Assembly (NCBI GenBank): GCA_011389515.1
Contig: JAABUA010000004.1
Location: 40,516 to 104,515, forward strand
DNA length: 64,000 nt
Source: Desulfobacteraceae bacterium
Lineage (GTDB): Bacteria; Desulfobacterota; Desulfobacteria; Desulfobacterales; Desulfosalsimonadaceae
Reading direction: 5' to 3'
Within the stretch, counting starts at the first letter, position 1, and every line of letters starts with the position of its first letter. Shown here piece by piece: positions 41,812 through 54,075 of the stretch. Position numbers and translations under genes: made by a program. The notes under the pieces were generated by a model, which saw nothing but the letters and a program-made list of their open reading frames with translations, made no database searches and was not told the origin of the DNA.

Positions 41812-42998
41812 TGATAGACTTTTTCAACAATATACTGGACACCATTCGGTTCGATGCGTTCATCGATGCCGTAGAGACATTATATGTGGATCACCCCTTG
41901 GAAACCGGGGGGGCGTTGTTGTTTATCCTGTTATTGCTATTTTGCCTGCGGATGATAGGCAAAAGAAAAGCGCGAACGGCGCACCCGGCGGAAAACCGAA
42001 AAACCGAAAAAGACCTCCAGGAAAACGAGGATGCTTCTGTTACAGAAGAGCAGGAAACAGCTGTTGATGAGGATCACCATATCCCGGCAGCATTGAAATC
42101 AAGGGGTCTTATGGGTCGGTTGAAAAACGGCCTGCAGAAAACACGGAGATCTCTTGCGGACCGCATAGAAAACATTCTCAGTGAAGGAAACGCCGCAGAC
42201 AAAGAAACGCTGGAAGAACTGGAGGAAGTTCTGATCACATCAGACATCGGGGTGGACACCACCATGGCGCTGATCGAAAAAATAGAGAAAAATGCACATG
42301 CCTTTAAAGGTCCGGATGATCTGAGGGCATTTCTAAAGCGAGAAATGGTGGGTTTTTTACCCCATCCAAGAAAAATTGACATGTCCATTCAGCCTTACGT
42401 AATTATGGTTGTAGGCGTAAACGGGGTTGGCAAAACCACTACCATAGGAAAGCTGGCATACCGGTTTCAGTCCGAAGGGCGGAAAGTTCTCATAGGTGCT
42501 GCGGATACGTTCCGGGCCGCGGCGGTTGAGCAGCTTGAAATATGGGCGGAAAGATCGGGTGCGGATATTGTCCGGCACCGCGATAATGCCGATCCGGCTG
42601 CGGTAGCCTTTGATGCGGTTGAAGCGGGTCTCTCACGGGGGAGCGACATTATTATTATTGATACCGCGGGAAGGCTCCAGACAAAGGTCAACCTCATGGA
42701 ACAGCTGAAAAAGATAAAGCGCAGCATTGCAAAAAAAATGCCCGGCGCCCCCCATGAGGTGCTCCTTGTGCTTGACGCCACGACCGGCCAGAATGCCATT
42801 TCCCAGGCAAAAATCTTTAACGAGGGCATCGGCGTCAACAGTCTGGTCCTGACGAAACTCGACGGTACGGCAAAAGGCGGGATTGTCATCACCATATGCC
42901 GCACGATGCAACTGCCGCTGCAGTACATCGGCGTCGGGGAAGCAATAGATGATCTGCAACCCTTTGACCCTGAAAAATTCATTGATGCAATTTTGTAG
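41811..42998 (+). CDS. ftsY: Signal recognition particle receptor FtsY
   Basis: 395 residues from ATG 41811 (TGATG overlap with smc). An N-terminal membrane segment at about 33-49 is followed by an acidic linker (50-92), a feature that anchors FtsY to the membrane in some lineages but is absent in E. coli. The NG domain starts near residue 100. G1 GVNGVGKTTTIGK (202 on), DTFRAAAVEQL, DTAGRLQ and TKLDGTAKGG are all present. It receives SRP-ribosome complexes at the membrane. Confidence 0.96.
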   Translation: MIDFFNNILDTIRFDAFIDAVETLYVDHPLETGGALLFILLLLFCLRMIGKRKARTAHPAENRKTEKDLQENEDASVTEEQETAVDEDHHIPAALKSRGLMGRLKNGLQKTRRSLADRIENILSEGNAADKETLEELEEVLITSDIGVDTTMALIEKIEKNAHAFKGPDDLRAFLKREMVGFLPHPRKIDMSIQPYVIMVVGVNGVGKTTTIGKLAYRFQSEGRKVLIGAADTFRAAAVEQLEIWAERSGADIVRHRDNADPAAVAFDAVEAGLSRGSDIIIIDTAGRLQTKVNLMEQLKKIKRSIAKKMPGAPHEVLLVLDATTGQNAISQAKIFNEGIGVNSLVLTKLDGTAKGGIVITICRTMQLPLQYIGVGEAIDDLQPFDPEKFIDAIL

Positions 42999-43104
42999 CC
43001 GATTTTCCGGTTGTTTGGCTCACCGCATTACCTGAAACAGCGATTCGCTTCATTCACATCGATTTTTATCGAGAACCTTTCATTCGGACAAGTCATTCAT
43101 CGGT

Positions 43105-43226
43105 TGAAGACCCTTGCGGCGTCTTGTTTCAAACCGCAGACATACTCAAGTATTTCGAGGATTTGAAATAAGACGCCAACACAGATATTGGGGCAAAAGA
43201 TTTTTTTGAGATAGCTTGTAATACAG
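43105..43226. repeat. Degenerate palindromic repeat (hybrid of R1/R2 marks)
   Basis: The inner arms GGCGTCTTGTTTCAAA and TTTGAAATAAGACGCC form a long hairpin. It is followed by CAACACAGATATTGGGG, as in the R1 right side, and ends TTTTTTTGAGATAGCTTG, the R2 terminal repeat. The left terminal repeat is missing. The remaining part of 42999-43320 shows no gene. Confidence 0.55.
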
Positions 43227-43320
43227 CATTTTCCTCCCATACCCGCACGGAAATCCCCTTCAGGCTTGGCTTAGTTTTACCCAAGAAACAAAAAAAAATG
43301 AGTTCATGCCGTTTTATGTA

Positions 43321-43349
43321 TTGACAACAACTAAAACCTTATTTAAATT
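43321..43349 (+). promoter_or_regulatory. Sigma70-type promoter of the HU gene
   Basis: Consensus -35 TTGACA at 43321-43326, 17 nt spacer, -10 TAAATT at 43344-43349, with a 50-base AT-rich leader before GGGGAGGG and the ATG at 43402. Confidence 0.7.
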
Positions 43350-43401
43350 ATTAGAAATTCAGACTTTTTGAATAAACCTAAAAAAAGGGGAGGGAAAAGG
43401 C

Positions 43402-43674
43402 ATGACAAAAGCTGAACTCGTAGAAAAAATGGCAAAAGACGCAGGGATATCAAAGGTTGCCGCAACAGCCGCACTTAACTCCTACATTGACGGTGTTGTG
43501 AAATCTTTGAAAAAGAAAGATGGAAAAGTGACACTGGTCGGTTTCGGCACGTTCCAGAAAGTAAAACGCAAAGCCCGTACCGGAAGGAACCCCCAAACAG
43601 GCGATCCCATCAAAATCAAGGCTCGCAATGTCGTGAAATTCAAACCCGGAAAACAGTTACGCGACTCTATCTGA
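43402..43674 (+). CDS. HU-family nucleoid protein
   Basis: 90 residues, the standard HU length. It starts MTKAELVEKMAKDAGISK and has the core GFGTFQKVKRKARTGRNPQTG (the beta-arm with the conserved Arg-Asn-Pro tip), ending KFKPGKQLRDSI. It bends and compacts DNA as a dimer. It is a single-gene unit with its own promoter and a strong terminator. Confidence 0.96.
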   Translation: MTKAELVEKMAKDAGISKVAATAALNSYIDGVVKSLKKKDGKVTLVGFGTFQKVKRKARTGRNPQTGDPIKIKARNVVKFKPGKQLRDSI

Positions 43675-43701
43675 TGATTTTTTCATACCTCGGTTTTTTA
43701 T

Positions 43702-43744
43702 TAAAGAAAGGGTTCAATGGGTTTGCCATTGGACCCTTTCTTTA
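43702..43744 (+). terminator. Intrinsic terminator of the HU gene
   Basis: TAAAGAAAGGGTTCAATGG pairs with CCATTGGACCCTTTCTTTA around GTTTG, a 19 bp stem with one G-T pair. It ends in T-rich sequence, 28 bases after the stop. Confidence 0.8.
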
Positions 43745-43746
43745 TT

Positions 43747-43888
43747 ACAAGCTATCTCAAAATAATCTAACACCCTCTGGCGGCGTTGTGAGGCTCTTCA
43801 AAATGCTCACATATTACATATATGTTCCGCTTTTTCATCACCTCACGCCTTGCCAGCGGGCGTGATCTTTTTTTTGAGATAAGCTTGT
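43747..43888. repeat. Palindromic repeat element, family R2, copy b (complete)
   Basis: About 142 bp with inverted ends ACAAGCTATCTCAAAA and TTTTGAGATAAGCTTGT. The interior (CGGCGTTGTGAGGCTC, ACATATTACATATATGTTCC, CTTGCCAGCGGGCGTG) matches copy a at 9036-9160 in reverse. TA lies on both flanks, so a 2 bp duplication is possible. It follows the HU terminator directly. Confidence 0.75.
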
Positions 43889-43937
43889 AGAACATATCTC
43901 AAAATTCGGCATGAGGCGGGAATGTGCTTACACGCCA

Positions 43938-44222
43938 TTACGTGTACCGGACAGTGAAATCCGTATAACGGCCGGTATAGACATCTTCGGACAGCTTGAC
44001 ATTTTTCACCGATGCCATTGGCGGTCCCTTGTGACACCATTTGATGATTTCATCCACACTGTGTGCATCCCCTTCAAAAAAGGCCTCGACCGAACCGTCA
44101 GGTTTGTTCCGGACCCAACCAAAAACCCCTATTTTATCGGCGGCGTGAGACGTCGCCATCCGGAAATTAACCCCCTGGACACGCCCTTCAATAATTGCAT
44201 GTAAAGCCTTCTTTCCCGTCAT
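43938..44222 (-). CDS. acyP: Acylphosphatase
   Basis: 94 residues. The catalytic signature is IIEGRVQGVNFRMATSHAAD (Arg in GRVQGVNFR, the usual G replaced by N). It is followed by the Asn-containing GWVRNKPDGSVEAFFEGD and ends in the usual beta-strand FTVRYT. It hydrolyses acyl phosphates such as carbamoyl or acetyl phosphate. Monocistronic, downstream of ligA on the same strand but 66 bases away. Confidence 0.92.
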   Translation of the reverse strand: MTGKKALHAIIEGRVQGVNFRMATSHAADKIGVFGWVRNKPDGSVEAFFEGDAHSVDEIIKWCHKGPPMASVKNVKLSEDVYTGRYTDFTVRYT

Positions 44223-44288
44223 TTAGTATTACCTTCCTTTCATAGAACAACCATAATTCATAAACCCAAAAAAGCATAATCCGGATAA

Positions 44289-47107
<2,819 letters not shown>

Positions 47108-47112
47108 GATGC

Positions 47113-47373
47113 TTATTCCATAGGGGTAGCCAGTTCCTGAAGATCTTCCTTGATCTCGTCAATAATATCATAGAGCCATAAAACGTCTTCCATGGTCAAA
47201 CGCCCGGCCTTGGCCGGCGCGCGCTCGGTGCCGTCTTTTTTTTTGAGGATCCTGGGTCCTATCTGCAGTTTGGCTTCACCCTCGCCATACTGATTGATGG
47301 AAACCAGAAGCCCGGTTTCTTCGCAATGCCATTTCTTAATCACCTTATCTTTTTCCGGGTCGTATCCGGGCAT
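47113..47373 (-). CDS. Small PC4-like protein (putative)
   Basis: 86 residues from ATG 47373 (AAAGGAG 7 nt upstream; the longer frame from 47514 lacks a site). It reads LLVSINQYGEGEAKLQIGPR, then a loop, then KAGRLTMEDVLWLYDIIDEI. The beta-strands followed by a C-terminal helix with the KxG-hydrophobic turn recall PC4/YdbC-like single-strand DNA-binding proteins. I infer this from pattern alone. It sits between glyS and the nucleosidase, with a 5-base gap to the latter, so it is in that operon. Confidence 0.65.
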   Translation of the reverse strand: MPGYDPEKDKVIKKWHCEETGLLVSINQYGEGEAKLQIGPRILKKKDGTERAPAKAGRLTMEDVLWLYDIIDEIKEDLQELATPME

Positions 47374-47476
47374 GTATTTCTCCTTTGGTACGGTTGTGTA
47401 TTCAACGCTGTACGTTATTAAAAATCCATATGTTTGAATTTTGTTTTTTTGAAATCGAAATCCTGCAAATCCCTTT

Positions 47477-49561
47477 TTACGTTGAAATCCGGGAAAAATC
47501 CGCAAGCCGCGCAAAAAGATCGGATATGCCCTTTAAAAGTGCAAGCCGGTTTCTGCGTAGTTCTGCATCGCTGGTCATTACCATTACCTCGTCAAAAAAC
47601 CGGTCTACCGGTTCTTTTATTTCCGCAATGGCCGTAAATGCCGATTCTGCATCCTGCCTTTTCAGGCAATCATCAACTTGTGTTTCCGTTGCAGAAAACA
47701 CATTGTAAAGGGATGATTCAGCGCCGCTTTCAAAAAGGGATGGTCGAATCTCACCAATGCCGATTTCTGCGGGATCGGCCTTGCGGATGATATTGACCAC
47801 CCGCTTGAACGCAGCTGCCAAAGACTGGAAGCCCGGTTGGGACTTCATCTTGAAAAAAGCCAGTGCCCGGCTCCAAACATCGACAATATTATCGGCAGAG
47901 ACTGCCAGGATGGCTGCAGCCATGTCCTTTGGAATCAATTCCTCCTCAAGCATGTGGGCCATGCGATTTTTGAGAAATTCGGTCAGGTTTTCCGCGGCTT
48001 CTTCAACAGACCCCTCAACACTACTGTCAAACAGACCCAAGCCGTGACGAATGCCCGCAGCCAGGGAAAACCCAAAACCGTTTTCCCTGGCTGTTGCAAT
48101 AAGTCCGATCGCCTGACGCCGCAGCGCATATGGATCAGATGCACCCGTGGGAACGAGCCCCACAAGAAAACATCCACAAAGGGTGTCCAGTTTGTCTGCA
48201 ATCCCTAATACAGACCCCACGCGGGTTTCGGGAAGTTTTCCCCCGGAATGGGTCGGCCGGTAATGCTCTTCCATGGCACTGGAGACACCTTCCGGATATC
48301 CGGCTTTTTCCGCGTAGATTCGACCGGTTATCCCCTGAAGCTTCGGAAATTCAATAACCACATTGCTTACCAGGTCCGCCTTGCAGTAGTTAGCAGCCCG
48401 GTCAAGGTGTTCTTTTTCCGTTTCCCCGAATTCTTCCTTTTCCGCGATAAAACGGCAAAGCCCCCGCACCCGCTGCGTCTTGTCGAAGACAGAACCAAGC
48501 TTTGCCTGAAAAACCACGCTTCTTAATTTTTCCACCATGTGATCCAGGGGGATTTTCAGATCGGTATTGTAGAAAAACCGGGCATCTTCAAGGCGCGCTT
48601 CAAGCACCCGCTGATAACCGGATACGACGACACGCATGTCCCGCGCCCGGTTATTGCTTACCGCAACAAAATGGGGCATCATGTGGTCATTATCGTCCAG
48701 GACCGCAAAATAGCGCTGGTGCTCCCGCATGGAGGTGACCAGAATCTCAGGCGGCAACGAGAGAAATTTCCGGTCAAAACGACCAAGCACCACTTCCGGA
48801 TATTCAACAAGATTGCAGACCAGATCACAAAGCGCGTCATCGGAAAGAATCTTCCCCCCTGCTTGGGCAACCACCTTGTGCATCCCCTTTTTCATCCGTT
48901 CTTTTCTGTCGGCGATGTCTGCAATCACAAAAGCGGAAGCAAGGATTTCCGGATACTGATCCGAATGATCCAACCGGATTCTGCCGGGAGACATGAACCG
49001 GTGCCCGAATGTACTGCGACCGCTTTTCACGTCTCCGACCGTGAAGGAAATCACACTGGCGCCGTAAAGGGCGGCAATGGAATAGATCGGGCGTGCGAAG
49101 GTGGTCCGGAGATTTTTCCAGCGCATAGTCTTTGGAAAGGGTATGGAAAGGATCAGTTCCGGCAATATCTGCCTTAAAATGCCTTTTGTACTTTGTCCTT
49201 TTTCCGTTTTGCGGATATAAAGGTATCGTCCTTTTCCGGTCTCTGTTATCTGGATGCGGTTTACCGCAACGCCGGCTTTTTCAGCAAATTTTACCGCGGC
49301 AACCGTCGGCTGCCCCTTCTCATCATAGGCGACGCGCTCCGGCGGTCCGGTCATTTCAACGGTAATCGGCGTCTGTTTTGATGCCACGTTCTCCACAACA
49401 AGGGCAAGCCGGCGCGGTGTCCCGTATATAAATGCGTCGCCGTATTCAATCCTTTCCTTTTTCAGCCGGTCCGTCACCATGGTCCGGAAAGAATGCAACG
49501 CCGGCTCAATATACCCGGAAGGAATTTCCTCGGTTCCAATTTCAATCAACAATCGTTCCAT
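47477..49561 (-). CDS. glyS: Glycine--tRNA ligase beta subunit
   Basis: 694 residues, the normal size. It starts LLIEIGTEEIPSGYIEPAL and has the conserved LAGIADKLDTLCGCF-like segment (VLGIADKLDTLCGCF) and GASDPYALRRQAIG. The C-terminus carries a DALR-type anticodon region. It works with GlyQ as an alpha2-beta2 enzyme. It is 26 nt downstream of glyQ. Confidence 0.97.
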   Translation of the reverse strand: MERLLIEIGTEEIPSGYIEPALHSFRTMVTDRLKKERIEYGDAFIYGTPRRLALVVENVASKQTPITVEMTGPPERVAYDEKGQPTVAAVKFAEKAGVAVNRIQITETGKGRYLYIRKTEKGQSTKGILRQILPELILSIPFPKTMRWKNLRTTFARPIYSIAALYGASVISFTVGDVKSGRSTFGHRFMSPGRIRLDHSDQYPEILASAFVIADIADRKERMKKGMHKVVAQAGGKILSDDALCDLVCNLVEYPEVVLGRFDRKFLSLPPEILVTSMREHQRYFAVLDDNDHMMPHFVAVSNNRARDMRVVVSGYQRVLEARLEDARFFYNTDLKIPLDHMVEKLRSVVFQAKLGSVFDKTQRVRGLCRFIAEKEEFGETEKEHLDRAANYCKADLVSNVVIEFPKLQGITGRIYAEKAGYPEGVSSAMEEHYRPTHSGGKLPETRVGSVLGIADKLDTLCGCFLVGLVPTGASDPYALRRQAIGLIATARENGFGFSLAAGIRHGLGLFDSSVEGSVEEAAENLTEFLKNRMAHMLEEELIPKDMAAAILAVSADNIVDVWSRALAFFKMKSQPGFQSLAAAFKRVVNIIRKADPAEIGIGEIRPSLFESGAESSLYNVFSATETQVDDCLKRQDAESAFTAIAEIKEPVDRFFDEVMVMTSDAELRRNRLALLKGISDLFARLADFSRIST

Positions 49562-49587
49562 GTTCGGTTTATATCCTTCTCATTCGG

Positions 49588-50460
49588 TCAGGCATTATTC
49601 AACATCGGGTGTCCCATTGCCGCTCTCTGCTCAATATGCTTTTGGGCACATAGTCTGGCAAGATCTCTGATTCTTGCGATATACCCGGTTCTCTGGGTCA
49701 CGCTGATGGCGCCGCGCGCATCAAGCATATTGAACAGGTGAGAACATTTCAGGCAGCATTCATATGCAGGCAGTACAAGGGAGGCCTCTGCGTTTTTTCT
49801 CGATTCTGTTTCAAGGTTGTTGAAATTTTCCAGAAGCATTTTCACATCGGCCGTCTCAAAATTGTACGTGGACTGCTCTACCTCCTGCTGGTGATGAACA
49901 TCGCCGTAAGTCAGATGCTTGTTCCACTTTATGTTGAAAACACTATCGACATCCTGAAGATACATGCAAATGCGCTCAAGCCCGTACGTCAGTTCCACAG
50001 GTACCGGGTCGACCTCGATGGAACCGGCCATCTGAAAATACGTAAATTGGCTTATTTCCATGCCGTCCAGCCAGACTTCCCATCCAAGGCCGGAAGCACC
50101 CAGTGTCGGCGATTCCCAGTCATCTTCCACAAAGCGTATATCATGATCCATCGGGTCAATCCCCAGCGCTTTAATGCTTTTGAGAAACAGGTCCTGAACG
50201 TCGCCGGGGGAGGGTTTAAGAATCACCTGAAACTGGTAATAATGCTGCAGGCGATACGGATTGTCCCCGTACCGTCCGTCTGTGGGACGCCTTGAAGGTT
50301 GAACATATGCGACATTCCATGGTTCCGGACCGAGCGACCGCAGCAGGGTGGCCGGATGAAACGTCCCTGCCCCGACCTCGATATCATAAGGCTGCACAAG
50401 CACACATCCCTTTCGGGACCAGAATCGCTGCAAGTTAAGAATTACATCCTGGAAATACAT
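49588..50460 (-). CDS. glyQ: Glycine--tRNA ligase alpha subunit
   Basis: 290 residues with [19 protein letters not shown] at the start, the [19 protein letters not shown] motif, [20 protein letters not shown], and the class II catalytic segments. Full length and highly typical. The heterotetrameric GlyRS form is common in Gram-negative bacteria. Confidence 0.97.
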   Translation of the reverse strand: MYFQDVILNLQRFWSRKGCVLVQPYDIEVGAGTFHPATLLRSLGPEPWNVAYVQPSRRPTDGRYGDNPYRLQHYYQFQVILKPSPGDVQDLFLKSIKALGIDPMDHDIRFVEDDWESPTLGASGLGWEVWLDGMEISQFTYFQMAGSIEVDPVPVELTYGLERICMYLQDVDSVFNIKWNKHLTYGDVHHQQEVEQSTYNFETADVKMLLENFNNLETESRKNAEASLVLPAYECCLKCSHLFNMLDARGAISVTQRTGYIARIRDLARLCAQKHIEQRAAMGHPMLNNA

Positions 50461-50495
50461 TGAAATCGTCCTTGTCTATACTTTTGCAAATTGGG

Positions 50496-51551
50496 TCAAA
50501 AAACCGAAACCCCTGCCATATCAACGGAAGCGTTCAACAATCGCGCATCTTCCCGGGTGTCGAGAATGCCCTTCCAAACGGATTTTACTGCGGGAAGCCT
50601 GCCTGGTTCTCCGAACGCCCAGAGACAACCCCCACCTCCCGCACCGGCAAAGCGCGCGCCGCAATCGTTTTGTCGCGCCGCTGCAACCAGTTTTTCTCCG
50701 ATGTCATCAAGCACGTTCGGCGTCATTTCTCTGCGGATATCCGTCTCCCGGTTCATCCATGCAACCGCGGAGGAAACATCCTTTGCCGCAAAAGCGTCGA
50801 TAAAAGCCCTGGTTAAATGAATGATGTCCGTCCATTGGCGCCGGCATGTACCGTCAATGAATCGCTGTATCCACATGCCGTTAATCTCTTTTGAATCATG
50901 CTGGGCGCCGCAATATGCGACCAACATCCGCTCGTTTACCCACGGATAGTCCTTTTCCGACAGCACTTGCTTTCTTTCAAACCATTGGTCCCTTCCGCGC
51001 CCTTTCCAGTACCAGGCATTCACACCGCCGTACGCTGCAGCCATCTGATCCTGGCATCCGCACGGCACGCCTGCCACGGTTTCCTCAAGCGCATGGGCCA
51101 GTACAGGGATGGTGTCTAAATCAAGAATATTTTTCCCGGCCAGGCGCATCAGCTCATTAAGTGCAGCAATTACAGCAACCGCCGCAACCGAAGACCCGCC
51201 AAGAGCGCTTTTTGGAGGCGAAGAAGAAGCAATTTCAATATGAATGCCGTCAATCCCGAAATATGCTGCAATGGCAAACACGAGACCCATGGGGTGGTCA
51301 AAGGGCATCTCGTCGATATGAAATTCAGCAGGTGCAAAACCCGTTGACGATACTTTGACAAAACCAGGCGTGTTCGGGGAAATCTGTACAGAAGTCCGCA
51401 TATCCAATGCAATATTGAATGTAACCGGCCCGTGATGCGACAACGGATAGTAAAATACCGGGATATCGACGGTGCCGCCCAGGTCGACCCGGCATGGTGC
51501 AGAGGCGGAAACCGTTTTTTGTGTTACAATTGTATGAAATTCATTTTTCAT
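50496..51551 (-). CDS. GHMP-family sugar kinase
   Basis: 351 residues. Motif 1 is SAPCRVDLGGTVDIP. The ATP-binding motif 2 is PPKSALGGSSVAAVA. Motif 3 near the end is CGARFAGAGGGGCLWAF. The GGCQDQ-like segment (VPCGCQDQMAAAYGG) recalls heptose-7-phosphate or fucokinase-like kinases. The sugar cannot be named. It sits between recO and glyQ on the same strand (35 nt to glyQ). Confidence 0.85.
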   Translation of the reverse strand: MKNEFHTIVTQKTVSASAPCRVDLGGTVDIPVFYYPLSHHGPVTFNIALDMRTSVQISPNTPGFVKVSSTGFAPAEFHIDEMPFDHPMGLVFAIAAYFGIDGIHIEIASSSPPKSALGGSSVAAVAVIAALNELMRLAGKNILDLDTIPVLAHALEETVAGVPCGCQDQMAAAYGGVNAWYWKGRGRDQWFERKQVLSEKDYPWVNERMLVAYCGAQHDSKEINGMWIQRFIDGTCRRQWTDIIHLTRAFIDAFAAKDVSSAVAWMNRETDIRREMTPNVLDDIGEKLVAAARQNDCGARFAGAGGGGCLWAFGEPGRLPAVKSVWKGILDTREDARLLNASVDMAGVSVF

Positions 51552-51552
51552 G

Positions 51553-52317
51553 TCATCTCAGGTCTTTCAGAAATTTCAGGCTTTTGGGCATCCGGCCCAG
51601 GTGGTACGGGACAAAGGCTTCAAGGACATGCCTTGCTTCTTCCAGCGACTGGCTGTTGAACCGCAGCCGCATCGCCGAATCCGCATCATTCGCCTGAATC
51701 CATGAAATAAACTTTGCGGTCCCTTTTGAAATCGGCAGCTGAAACCGCCCTTCACCCGCGCTACATCCATTGCATACAATGCCACCCTTTGCAAGATCAA
51801 AAAGGACGGTATTTGAACGGATATCATCGATGAGCCGGGCGCATGCCATGCAGGATTCAAGGTGCGGCGAAAAGCCGGTCAGACCCATAAATCGCACCTG
51901 GAAAATGACGCTCATCACATGGGGAGAGACTTGCTTTTGATCCAGTGCGTCCAGGCAGTAGTCGAGCAGGCGGTATATACCCGGCTGCGATTTATAATCC
52001 TCGAGCCAGCCATGAATCAATTCCGTCCAGTAACTCGCATACGCCGTTTCAATCAAGGCGCCGCGAATACCGGTATAGGAGGATTTCATGGATGCTTCCT
52101 GAAGAACCGGCATGCCGTTGTTCCGGCTCTTCCTGCACACGATATCGAGCTTTGTAAACGGTTCCAGCAACCCGGAAAAGCGCCTGCGGCTTTTTTTTGC
52201 ATTTTTGGCGATGACGGAAATTCTACCGCGATGAAGCGATAAAAACGATATGATCAGGTCATAATCGCCTACATCCGTTCGCTTGAGCAAAATGGCGGGA
52301 GAAGAAAAGCATATCAT
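51553..52317 (-). CDS. recO: DNA repair protein RecO
   Basis: 254 residues. An N-terminal OB fold (AILLKRTDVGDYDLIISFLS and LDIVCRK) is followed by a helical domain. A four-cysteine zinc site is formed by CMAC (LESCMACARL) and CNGC (GGIVCNGCS). It loads RecA with RecR during gap repair. It overlaps the upstream rodZ-like gene by 4 bases and abuts the GHMP kinase by 1 base. Confidence 0.93.
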   Translation of the reverse strand: MICFSSPAILLKRTDVGDYDLIISFLSLHRGRISVIAKNAKKSRRRFSGLLEPFTKLDIVCRKSRNNGMPVLQEASMKSSYTGIRGALIETAYASYWTELIHGWLEDYKSQPGIYRLLDYCLDALDQKQVSPHVMSVIFQVRFMGLTGFSPHLESCMACARLIDDIRSNTVLFDLAKGGIVCNGCSAGEGRFQLPISKGTAKFISWIQANDADSAMRLRFNSQSLEEARHVLEAFVPYHLGRMPKSLKFLKDLR

Positions 52318-53081
52318 GGCTGTCCGGCTTGTTTTTTCCTGATTAAAACGTTGACGGATTCTCCGGGTTCACCCTTCAGGTGTACAGCCTGGTCATTGAA
52401 ATAAATTCTGGCACCATGCGCGTCGCTGATCATAAAATGAAAATGCTCCGCGGCTTCCACCTGCAGTTCATCTTTCGGGTTTAACATATATTGTTCATGG
52501 ATACCGTCGTCGATTCGAATTTCGATACGGACTTCCGACATCGCGACAAACTTCAGGCGCAGCCGGTCATTGAGCGTATATGTTTTTTCTTCCAAAGGAT
52601 CAGGTGTCTGGGTATCATGCTCAAAAAAAACAAACGCCTTGGGATCATTGGCATGGGTTTCCGGTGATTCTTCAGAGGATTTCCCTGCAGGCATTTGGAA
52701 ATGGTTGACTGCCGTGATAGAAACAAACACAACAGCAGACAACACCCCGAGAGCCAGCATCATTCGAAAAACAGACCGCTTCCCGGATTTCAGGAGGTCT
52801 TGTTCGGACTCCAGAGACCGGCGCCAGGCCCGGCGGTTAATTTCGTAGCGCTCAATAATGTCTGCGGGATCAACCCCGACGGCATCCGCATACGCCTTTA
52901 CTGTTCCCTTGACATATACTTCATCAGGAAGTTTGTCATGGTCTTCCGCCTCAATCAGCATCAAGTGCCATATGCTGACGCGAAGTTGATCGGCAACAGA
53001 GCTCAATGCAATCTTCCGGCTCTCCCGTATTGCTTTGAGGTACCGGCCGAAGGACAGGGTATCAGATGACGGTGACGGCAT
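52314..53081 (-). CDS. RodZ-like helix-turn-helix membrane protein with DUF4115 domain
   Basis: 255 residues. Cytoplasmic HTH (SFGRYLKAIRESRKIALSSV, then WHLMLIEAEDHDKLPDEVY), a membrane span at about 108-128, and a periplasmic beta domain (DUF4115-like, LRLKFVAMSEVRIEIRID). RodZ links MreB filaments to the cell-wall elongation machinery. Start ATG 53081 overlaps the SurA-like stop by one base. Confidence 0.88.
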   Translation of the reverse strand: MPSPSSDTLSFGRYLKAIRESRKIALSSVADQLRVSIWHLMLIEAEDHDKLPDEVYVKGTVKAYADAVGVDPADIIERYEINRRAWRRSLESEQDLLKSGKRSVFRMMLALGVLSAVVFVSITAVNHFQMPAGKSSEESPETHANDPKAFVFFEHDTQTPDPLEEKTYTLNDRLRLKFVAMSEVRIEIRIDDGIHEQYMLNPKDELQVEAAEHFHFMISDAHGARIYFNDQAVHLKGEPGESVNVLIRKKQAGQP

Positions 53082-54052
53082 TATAGAATAATACGTATAT
53101 GGGCTGATTTTCTCAATGATTCGATCCAGTTATCAAACTTTTCCTCAACTTTTTGTTCATATAATTCCCGTTCAATTCGTTCCTGCACCTCTTCTATTTC
53201 CTGCTTGTCCGGTTCCTCAATATCTTCAAGAAAGAAGATCTGAAAACCCAGATCCGTCTGGACGATGCCGGTGAATTGACCGGGTTCGAGGACAGCCATT
53301 ACCGGCTGCAGATGCTCCGATAGATCCTCCAGGGCAAAAGCGCCCAATGCGCCGCCATCAACCGCATTTGGCGCCATGGAATATTTTCTGGCCGTTTCGG
53401 CAAAGTCTGCGCCGTTTTCAAGCTCCTCTAAAACCGATTCCATTTTCCGGCGCGACTGATGCCTGTCTTCGCCATACGGCATAAAAATATTCTTTAACCG
53501 GTATTTCCCTGTAGACCCGTATTTTTCGGGATGATTATCATAGTAGTCACGGATATCATCATCCGTAATCACGATTTTCGATTTTACCTGCTCGTTTATC
53601 AGCTTTTCTCTCAAAATCTGCTGCCGCAGGTCCTCCCGATAGGTTTCCATCCGTATGCCGCGGGCATCCAATGCACGCCTGAGGGCCTCGTGGGTCAATC
53701 GGTTGGTCGACTTGATCTGTTCAATGGTCGCATCGATCTCATTTTCACTTACGCGTATACCGGCTTCACGGATTACCTGGTCCGCCAGTTTTTCATCGAT
53801 CAACTCATCGACCAGGCTCTTTCTCGCTTCATAAATCATATCCGCTTCCGCATCAGGAGATAGGCCCCGGGAACGGATTTGTTCCTCAATCGGTCCAAAA
53901 TGACGGTTCAAATCCGACAGGCGGATAATGTCCTCATTGACAATGGCGACAATACGGTCAACCACTTCCGCCGATTGGGCCTTGGTTACGACCGGACTCC
54001 ACAAACAAACGCCAATTGTCAGCACTGTAAGCGCAATAATTTTTTTATACAT
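53081..54052 (-). CDS. SurA-like periplasmic chaperone/peptidyl-prolyl isomerase
   Basis: 323 residues with a Sec signal (cleavage near TKAQS). The SurA N-domain reads VVDRIVAIVNEDIIRLSDL and a helical core includes VTDDDIRDYYDNHPEKYG. It has a single parvulin domain (about 185-280) with GALGAFALEDLSEHLQPV. E. coli SurA has two parvulin domains; one is common in this lineage. It assists outer-membrane protein folding. It is 23 nt downstream of mfd. Confidence 0.9.
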   Translation of the reverse strand: MYKKIIALTVLTIGVCLWSPVVTKAQSAEVVDRIVAIVNEDIIRLSDLNRHFGPIEEQIRSRGLSPDAEADMIYEARKSLVDELIDEKLADQVIREAGIRVSENEIDATIEQIKSTNRLTHEALRRALDARGIRMETYREDLRQQILREKLINEQVKSKIVITDDDIRDYYDNHPEKYGSTGKYRLKNIFMPYGEDRHQSRRKMESVLEELENGADFAETARKYSMAPNAVDGGALGAFALEDLSEHLQPVMAVLEPGQFTGIVQTDLGFQIFFLEDIEEPDKQEIEEVQERIERELYEQKVEEKFDNWIESLRKSAHIRIIL

Positions 54053-54075
54053 AACTCATCCTAAAGGAAAAATTT

